A DNA stretch of 11,268 nt from Chloroflexota bacterium. Lineage in GTDB: Bacteria; Desulfobacterota; Desulfuromonadia; Desulfuromonadales; Geopsychrobacteraceae. Below are positions 7,031 to 11,268 of this stretch, piece after piece (within the stretch, counting starts at the first letter, position 1; each line of letters starts with the position of its first letter). The notes under the pieces are model-generated. The model made no database searches. It worked only from the letters and a program-made list of their open reading frames with translations, and was not told where the DNA came from. The stretch lies in NCBI GenBank assembly GCA_015222355.1, contig JADFVC010000164.1:1-11268 (forward strand), given 5' to 3'. The position numbers and the translations under genes were made by a program.

Positions 7031-7885
7031 ATGGATATCATTACTTCAGTTAAGGACATGCAACAACGTTCCTCGGCTGCGCGTGCTGCGGGACAACGGC
7101 TCTCGTTTGTCCCGACCATGGGATCTCTCCATCAGGGACATCTGTCCTTACTGGAAGAGGGGCGTAAGCGGGGTGACCTGCTGGTTCTTTCGATTTTTGT
7201 CAATCCGACCCAGTTTGGCCAGGGAGAGGATTTTGCGGATTACCCGCGCGCCCTGCAGCGTGACAGTGAGCTTGCTGCATCGGTCGGTGTCGATATCATT
7301 TTTGCGCCAACGGCCGCCGACATGTACCCCCAGGGCTACGCCACCTATGTCGATGTTGACGGCATTACCGAAAACCTCTGTGGTGCCAGCCGTCCCGGAC
7401 ACTTCCGTGGAGTGACCACGGTGGTGAGCAAGCTGTTCAATATTGTTCAGCCGGATCTGGCCTTTTTCGGTAACAAGGATTTTCAACAGCTGGCAGTTAT
7501 CCGGCGGATGACGTTGGATCTGAATCTGCCTGTCGAGATTGTCGGTCTGCCTATTTTCCGTGAAGCCGATGGCTTGGCGATGAGTTCGCGCAACATTTAT
7601 CTGACGGACGATCAAAGACAACAGGCTTTGGTGTTGTCGCAGTCGATTGCCGAGGCAAAACGTTTGGTGGTTGCCGGGGTGTCTGACTGCGAAACCATCA
7701 TCTCTCAGGTAACAGAGATGATCAGCAGTCAAGCTGAGGCCCGGATCGACTATGTTCAGATCTGCCATCGATTGAGTCTGGAAGAGCAAAAACAGGTTGA
7801 TAACGATTCGGTGATATTGTTGGCCGTTCTTGTTGGTAAGACCCGGCTGATCGATAATAGTTTTCTGCTGACGGTTTGCGATTAG
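7031..7885 (+). CDS. panC: Pantothenate synthetase (pantoate-beta-alanine ligase) PanC
   Basis: It condenses pantoate and beta-alanine into pantothenate through a pantoyl-adenylate intermediate. The 284-aa length is usual. Motifs: FVPTMGSLHQGHLSL (26-40) with the HxGH nucleotide-binding signature H34-H37, NPTQF (58-62), GHFRGVTTVV (123-132), GNKDFQQL (147-154), READGLAMSSRN (177-188) with the KMSKS-equivalent MSSR, and GKTRLIDN (269-276). The position before KD in GNKDFQQ is N, where many proteobacterial homologues have E (GEKDFQQ). ATG 7031 begins 5 nt after the panB stop with no convincing ribosome-binding site, so translation is probably coupled to panB. Its co-substrate beta-alanine is likely made by the next gene. 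Confidence 0.97.
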   Translation: MDIITSVKDMQQRSSAARAAGQRLSFVPTMGSLHQGHLSLLEEGRKRGDLLVLSIFVNPTQFGQGEDFADYPRALQRDSELAASVGVDIIFAPTAADMYPQGYATYVDVDGITENLCGASRPGHFRGVTTVVSKLFNIVQPDLAFFGNKDFQQLAVIRRMTLDLNLPVEIVGLPIFREADGLAMSSRNIYLTDDQRQQALVLSQSIAEAKRLVVAGVSDCETIISQVTEMISSQAEARIDYVQICHRLSLEEQKQVDNDSVILLAVLVGKTRLIDNSFLLTVCD

Positions 7886-7917
7886 CGAATTCAGCATTCG
7901 CTCTCACGGTGATATTT

Positions 7918-9579
7918 ATGACGAAAAAAGAAATGGCCCAGGCTAATCTGGAAAATCTTTATCGGATCTTTACCGTACCTGAAGCTCCCGACTCGACGTT
8001 GGGACGGGTTGATCAGGCCATTTCCGATAATGTAACGGGGTTTCTGCAGAAGCATATTGTTGCCCTGGAGCGGAACCTGGAGGAGATTGAGGGGGATTTT
8101 GCCGATTCGCGGATCCCCGAAGAGCCGACCTTCGTTTCAGAATACACCGAGTTTGTCAAAGAGAAGCTGGTGGCACAATCAGTTCACACGGCCGCCCCCG
8201 GATTTGTCGGTCATATGACCTCGGCACTGCCCTATTTCATGTTGCCCCTGTCACGGATTATGACGGCTCTTAACCAGAACCTGGTTAAAGTGGAAACATC
8301 CAAGGCGTTCACACCGATGGAGCGCCAGGTTCTGGCTATGCTGCACAGGTTAATCTATGACTGTGATGACGATTTTTATCCCCGCTGGATTCATGACAGC
8401 GGACATGCCCTGGGAGCTTTCTGCTCAGGCGGAACAATAGCCAACGCCACGGCTCTCTGGGTTGCACGTAACCGGCTGTGTGGAGCGGACGGTGATTTTC
8501 GGGGAATTACCCAAGAAGGCCTATTCAAGGCCATGCAACACCTGAATTGTGAAGGTTTGGCAGTCCTTGTCTCGCAGCGCGCGCATTATTCTTTGGCCAA
8601 AGCAGTTGATCTGCTGGGGATTGGTCGCGACAATCTGGTGTTGCTTGATACCGATGACAATAATCGCCTCGATATGCAGCATTTACGGGAACAATATGGG
8701 CGTTTGCAAGACCGCAACATCCGGCCGCTGGCAATTGTCGGTATCGCCGGAACTACGGAAACAGGCAATGTCGATCCGTTAGCCGAGATCGCTGAATTTG
8801 CTGCTGAGCGACAGTGTCACTTCCACGTCGATGCTGCATGGGGCGGTCCTACCCTTTTTTCGGATAAATACCGTCATTTGCTCAGTGGGATTGAACTCGC
8901 GGATTCTGTGACAATTGATGCTCATAAACAGCTCTACGTACCAATGGGAGCGGGGATGGTGTTGTTCAAAGACCCGACCGCGCTTTCTGCCATTGAGCAT
9001 CATGCTGCTTATATCCTCCGTCACGGTTCCAAAGATCTCGGCAGCCATACCTTGGAAGGATCGCGCCCCGGCCAGTCGATGCTGGTGCATGCAGGCCTTT
9101 CTATTATCGGTCGCAAGGGGTATGAATTGCTGATTGACATGGGCGTTGAACGGGCGAAGCAGTTTGCCCGAATGGTTAATGAGCATCCCAATTTCGAGTT
9201 GATGTCCGAACCGGAGCTGAATATCCTCACCTACCGATTTAACCCTGAATGGCTTCAGTCATGCCAGGGGAGGATGTCAACAGAGATGCTCGGGCAAGTG
9301 AACGAACTGCTCGATCAGATTACCCGGTTGGTGCAGAAATCGCAGCGGGAGGCGGGGAAGACCTTTGTTTCCCGGACCCGGCTCAGATCAGAAAAATATG
9401 CCGGCGAGTTGATCAACGTGTTTCGCGTGGTCTTGGCGAATCCACTGACGACCGAAGAGATTTTAAGCGGTGTCCTCGAGGAGCAATGTGCTATCGTGTG
9501 TGAGAATGAGGTGCGTCCCTTGCTCGCACGATTAAAAGAAATGGTCGCGTTGCTGGATTGTGAGCAGGCGGCTTGCTGA
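7918..9579 (+). CDS. panP: Pyridoxal-phosphate-dependent aspartate 1-decarboxylase PanP
   Basis: It is a group II PLP decarboxylase (glutamate decarboxylase fold) of the PanP type, which turns aspartate into beta-alanine for PanC and replaces the unrelated pyruvoyl enzyme PanD. Features in the 553-aa product: SALPYFMLPLSRIMTALNQN near 102-121, CSGGTIAN (169-176) for phosphate binding, H223 in RAHYSL as the ring-stacking histidine, HVDAAWGG (303-310) with D305 for the pyridine nitrogen, and the Schiff-base lysine K337 in DAHKQLYVP. The sequence agrees along its length with what I recall of the family described as putative pyridoxal-dependent aspartate 1-decarboxylase, whose Geobacter members cluster with panB and panC. 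ATG 7918 is preferred (GGTGA at 7908-7912, 32 nt after panC); the frame also opens at TTG 7876, within panC. Substrate choice (aspartate rather than glutamate) is inferred from context and family. Confidence 0.9.
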   Translation: MTKKEMAQANLENLYRIFTVPEAPDSTLGRVDQAISDNVTGFLQKHIVALERNLEEIEGDFADSRIPEEPTFVSEYTEFVKEKLVAQSVHTAAPGFVGHMTSALPYFMLPLSRIMTALNQNLVKVETSKAFTPMERQVLAMLHRLIYDCDDDFYPRWIHDSGHALGAFCSGGTIANATALWVARNRLCGADGDFRGITQEGLFKAMQHLNCEGLAVLVSQRAHYSLAKAVDLLGIGRDNLVLLDTDDNNRLDMQHLREQYGRLQDRNIRPLAIVGIAGTTETGNVDPLAEIAEFAAERQCHFHVDAAWGGPTLFSDKYRHLLSGIELADSVTIDAHKQLYVPMGAGMVLFKDPTALSAIEHHAAYILRHGSKDLGSHTLEGSRPGQSMLVHAGLSIIGRKGYELLIDMGVERAKQFARMVNEHPNFELMSEPELNILTYRFNPEWLQSCQGRMSTEMLGQVNELLDQITRLVQKSQREAGKTFVSRTRLRSEKYAGELINVFRVVLANPLTTEEILSGVLEEQCAIVCENEVRPLLARLKEMVALLDCEQAAC

Positions 9580-9627
9580 AGGATGCGAGTTTGAGTTGTC
9601 TTTGTCCCGCATATCTGGTTCCAGTTG

Positions 9628-9654
9628 ACGCCCCGCCCATAGAAGGTGGGGCGT
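9628..9654 (+). terminator. GC-rich hairpin after panP, possible operon end
   Basis: A 10-bp stem (9628-9637 with 9645-9654, one G-T wobble) encloses the 7-base loop CATAGAA. It starts 48 nt after the panP stop. No T-run follows, so it is not a standard intrinsic terminator; Rho-dependent termination or RNA stabilisation is possible. Confidence 0.4.
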
Positions 9655-9660
9655 TGCTCG

Positions 9661-9685
9661 ATCCGGACGGGAAAATAGTCCGGGT
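9661..9685 (+). other. Second hairpin in the panP-rseC gap
   Basis: ATCCGGAC (9661-9668) pairs with GTCCGGGT (9678-9685), 8 bp with one wobble, around a 9-base purine-rich loop. It lies 6 nt after the previous hairpin and 18 nt before the GGAGG at 9703-9707, so it belongs either to the 3' end of the pan transcript or to the leader of the next gene. Confidence 0.35.
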
Positions 9686-9726
9686 TGAACGAGGTCTTAA
9701 ACTGGAGGAAATGGAGTCATTGACCC

Positions 9727-10215
9727 ATGGATAGTTTAATGATCGAGGAATATGGCACGATCGTCGAGTTGAAAGGGCGCGAGATTGCCGTAGTGCTCTG
9801 TCAGAAAAATAGTGCCTGTGCTCATTGCCCCTCCAGTGGCGCTTGCCGGCTTGGCGATGATAGTAAGTCGATGCTGGTCGAGACATTTAATGTCGCCGGG
9901 GGCCGGGTTGGTGATCGAGTTAAAGTGGTGACCACCACAAAGCATTTTTTGCAGTCTTCATTTATGCTTTACATTGTACCGATAATCGGGTTATTGGTCG
10001 GTGCCTTTGCCGGTCAATGGCTGGGAGAAAACCTCGTATTTGGAATAGATCCGTCGTTACTCTCGGCGATTTTCGGGGTCATTTTTCTGGTCAGCACCTT
10101 CCTCGGCATAAGACTTGGCACCCGGACCTTGAAACGGGAAGTTTTTATGCCGAAAATTGTTGCAATACAACAGCAAGCAGACACCCGAGCGGACGTGTTA
10201 CTTCATGGGCATTAA
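9727..10215 (+). CDS. RseC/MucC-family integral membrane protein (SoxR-reducing-system-like)
   Basis: A 162-aa protein of the RseC family (Pfam PF04246). The N-terminal soluble part (1-76) carries C25, C31, C34 and C40 in a C-x5-C-x2-C-x5-C pattern, the family's conserved cysteine cluster, able in principle to hold an iron-sulfur centre. Two hydrophobic stretches, about 77-97 and 109-130, are predicted membrane helices with a short loop between; the tail is basic then polar. E. coli RseC is linked to sigma-E control and to the Rsx complex that reduces SoxR; relatives elsewhere are linked to Rnf-type electron transfer. No partner of that kind is encoded here, so the role is unknown. GGAG (9713-9716) lies 10 nt before ATG 9727; a second ATG at 9739 is possible. 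The 3' end overlaps smpB by 11 nt, which suggests co-transcription and coupled translation. Confidence 0.85.
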   Translation: MDSLMIEEYGTIVELKGREIAVVLCQKNSACAHCPSSGACRLGDDSKSMLVETFNVAGGRVGDRVKVVTTTKHFLQSSFMLYIVPIIGLLVGAFAGQWLGENLVFGIDPSLLSAIFGVIFLVSTFLGIRLGTRTLKREVFMPKIVAIQQQADTRADVLLHGH

Positions 10216-10660
10216 AATTATCGCCACCAATAAAAAGGCCTATCATGATTTTTATATCGATGAAACATTTGAGGCCGGGATCGTCCTGACCGGCACAGAG
10301 GTGAAATCGATTCGAGAGGGAAAGGTCAATCTCAAGGAGTCCTTTTGCCGAATCAAGAATGGCGAGGTGTTCATCAATAACATGAACATCAGTCCTTACG
10401 ATTTCGGTAATCGAGAAAATCACGATCCAACCCGGATGCGCAAACTGCTGCTGCATCACGTTGAGATCGATAAACTGATCCGCCTGACCGAGCAGAAGGG
10501 ACTGGCGATGGTGCCGACCAAGCTCTACTTCAAGCACAACCATGTCAAACTGGAGATCGGTATCGGTCGCGGTAAAAAGCTGCACGACAAGCGCGAAACC
10601 CTCAAACGCAAAGAGGCTGATCGCGAGATGGCCAAGGCGATTAAATCGGCTCATCGATGA
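10205..10660 (+). CDS. smpB: SsrA-binding protein SmpB
   Basis: SmpB binds the tRNA-like domain of tmRNA and takes it to ribosomes stalled on broken messages; its C-terminal tail reads the empty mRNA channel in place of a codon-anticodon pair. The 151 aa match the family length. Visible are the N-terminal [12 protein letters not shown] (5-16), [20 protein letters not shown] (28-47), [10 protein letters not shown] (56-65), RKLLLH (79-84), VPTKLYF (103-109) and the basic tail [20 protein letters not shown] (121-140). ATG 10205 lies inside the end of the preceding gene (11-nt overlap), with no clear ribosome-binding site of its own, so coupling is likely. The gene for its RNA partner, ssrA, starts 81 nt downstream. 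Confidence 0.97.
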   Translation: MGIKIIATNKKAYHDFYIDETFEAGIVLTGTEVKSIREGKVNLKESFCRIKNGEVFINNMNISPYDFGNRENHDPTRMRKLLLHHVEIDKLIRLTEQKGLAMVPTKLYFKHNHVKLEIGIGRGKKLHDKRETLKRKEADREMAKAIKSAHR

Positions 10661-10662
10661 CC

Positions 10663-10691
10663 TTGTCAAACAATGAAAAATATGAGACAAT
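10663..10691 (+). promoter_or_regulatory. Candidate ssrA promoter
   Basis: TTGTCA (10663-10668) and GACAAT (10686-10691) with a 17-base spacer would start transcription near 10698, giving a 5' precursor of about 44 nt for RNase P to remove. A competing option is TTAACT (10709-10714) with TATAGA (10733-10738, spacer 18). That would start almost at the mature 5' end. A consensus TTGACA at 10717-10722 has no properly spaced -10. The choice is unresolved. Confidence 0.3.
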
Positions 10692-10741
10692 GCTTGTCAG
10701 GTATAAGATTAACTTATTGACAAACAACAAATTATAGAAAT

Positions 10742-11092
10742 GGGGGTGTCAAGGTTTCGACGGGGGACGGAAACGAAGTGCCGCATGCCGGAGTGGGCTG
10801 GCTCCGTAACAAGCCCAACTTAACTAAACGCAGATACTGACGTTAGTTACGCACTAGCAGCCTAAGGCTGTTACGTCTTGTCACTCATTGCCTGTGTGGC
10901 TGATGAGACGTTAATTCAGCAGGCTAGTTTCAGCGAGTGTCTGTGGCGCCGAAACGAAATTAAAGCAGACTCGCCTGGTGGATATCCTGTCTGTGGGAGC
11001 TTCATCCGGTTAACTCAATACACAGACTATGCATGTAGAAGCCTTACGTGGAAAGCTTTCGGACGCGGGTTCGATTCCCGCCACCTCCACCA
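10742..11092 (+). ncRNA. ssrA: Transfer-messenger RNA (tmRNA, ssrA), one-piece
   Basis: This RNA is charged with alanine, enters stalled ribosomes with SmpB and adds a degradation tag to the unfinished protein. The 5' GGGGGTG (10742-10748) pairs with CACCTCC (11082-11088, one G-T wobble) to form the acceptor stem, followed by an encoded ACCA end. The T-arm is GCGGG/CCCGC (11065-11069, 11077-11081) around TTCGATT. The usual tmRNA 5' signature GGTTTCGACGGGGG is at 10753-10766. Pseudoknot 1 is seen as CGGAG/CTCCG (10789-10793, 10802-10806) crossing GGGCT/AGCCC (10795-10799, 10812-10816). The tag frame runs 10830-10865. The length, 351 nt, is normal for a one-piece tmRNA. Confidence 0.97.
10830..10865 (+). 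CDS. tmRNA-encoded proteolysis tag ADTDVSYALAA
   Basis: The resume codon GCA (10830-10832) begins a reading frame of 11 codons ending at TAA (10863-10865), giving ADTDVSYALAA. With the non-encoded alanine from the charged tmRNA the added tag is A-ADTDVSYALAA. The terminal ALAA is the degron recognised by ClpXP/ClpAP-type proteases. The stop codon sits in the 3-base loop of a hairpin, CAGCC/GGCTG (10858-10862, 10866-10870), as in other tmRNAs. Confidence 0.92.
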   Translation, partial: ADTDVSYALAA

Positions 11093-11095
11093 ATT

Positions 11096-11130
11096 AAAAA
11101 GGGTCGTCCTGAAATGGGACGGCCCTTTTT
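11096..11130 (+). terminator. Intrinsic terminator of ssrA
   Basis: A 14-bp stem with one G-T wobble (11096-11109 with 11117-11130) encloses a 7-base loop. The arms begin with AAAAA and end with TTTTT, so the structure could also stop transcription arriving from the other strand. It begins 4 nt after the mature tmRNA 3' end. From 11131 to the window end (138 bases) I see no gene, only a tandem GCTTTGTG duplication at 11201-11216. Confidence 0.93.
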
Positions 11131-11268
11131 ATTTAAACCCATTATTCAGGTTTTGATCTTCAACCCATAAATTCGCTTTTGCCCTGGTTCTTCTTAGTGG
11201 GCTTTGTGGCTTTGTGCGAGACAAGCTTTTGATTTTGTCCCGTAGTTGTCCGTGTGTGTCAGTGGCTA

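Noticed and set aside
7148..7897. A 249-codon open frame on the minus strand.
   Set aside because: It lies antisense to panC, which is unmistakable by motif; the minus-strand product resembles nothing and is a shadow of the coding frame.
10878..11156. A 92-codon open frame on the plus strand.
   Set aside because: It lies within tmRNA and runs through its terminator; the RNA gene explains the sequence.
1..11268. Mobile elements, CRISPR arrays or defence genes.
   Set aside because: No transposase or integrase motifs, no terminal inverted repeats, no regularly spaced repeats, and all genes are core functions on one strand.

Overview
The window is 11.3 kb of ordinary, gene-dense chromosomal DNA, and every real gene is on the + strand. 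Gene content points to a deltaproteobacterium of the Desulfuromonadales type (Geobacter, Desulfuromonas, Pelobacter relatives). The pointers are panB and panC clustered with a pyridoxal-dependent PanP instead of PanD, a candidate pan RNA leader (within Proteobacteria this family is known from deltaproteobacteria), a 180-kDa-class NAD-glutamate dehydrogenase, and a tmRNA tag ending YALAA. The taxonomic assignment is inference.

Layout: (1) 114-914, rsmA/ksgA, a 16S rRNA dimethyltransferase. (2) 1045-5811, a very large NAD-dependent glutamate dehydrogenase of 1588 aa, with its own good sigma-70-like promoter at 933-961. (3) 5812-6221, a 410-base gene-free stretch. Its first part holds two hairpins after the dehydrogenase. 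Its second part looks like a complete regulatory leader: a promoter, two similar structured units in tandem, an antiterminator segment and an intrinsic terminator ending about 23 nt before panB. (4) 6222-9579, the pan operon panB-panC-panP. It supplies ketopantoate, beta-alanine and their condensation to pantothenate, the coenzyme A precursor; the ketopantoate reductase step is not encoded here. (5) 9727-10215, a small RseC-family membrane protein with four cysteines, overlapping (6) smpB at 10205-10660. (7) 10742-11092, ssrA (tmRNA), followed by a 14-bp intrinsic terminator. SmpB and tmRNA together form the trans-translation ribosome rescue system. The last 138 bases hold no gene that I can support.

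The most interesting part is the panB leader. Two units, at about 6029-6061 and 6092-6135, each fold into a stem with a bulged A after a GT dinucleotide. This fits my recollection of the pan RNA motif (stems with bulged adenines, usually in tandem, upstream of panB/C/D genes). The 3' arm of the second unit overlaps a segment (6122-6131) that can pair over 10 bp with the 5' arm of the terminator. It shares the 8-mer ACGGAAGG with the terminator's own 3' arm. This is a classic attenuation layout and suggests a feedback OFF switch on vitamin B5 synthesis.
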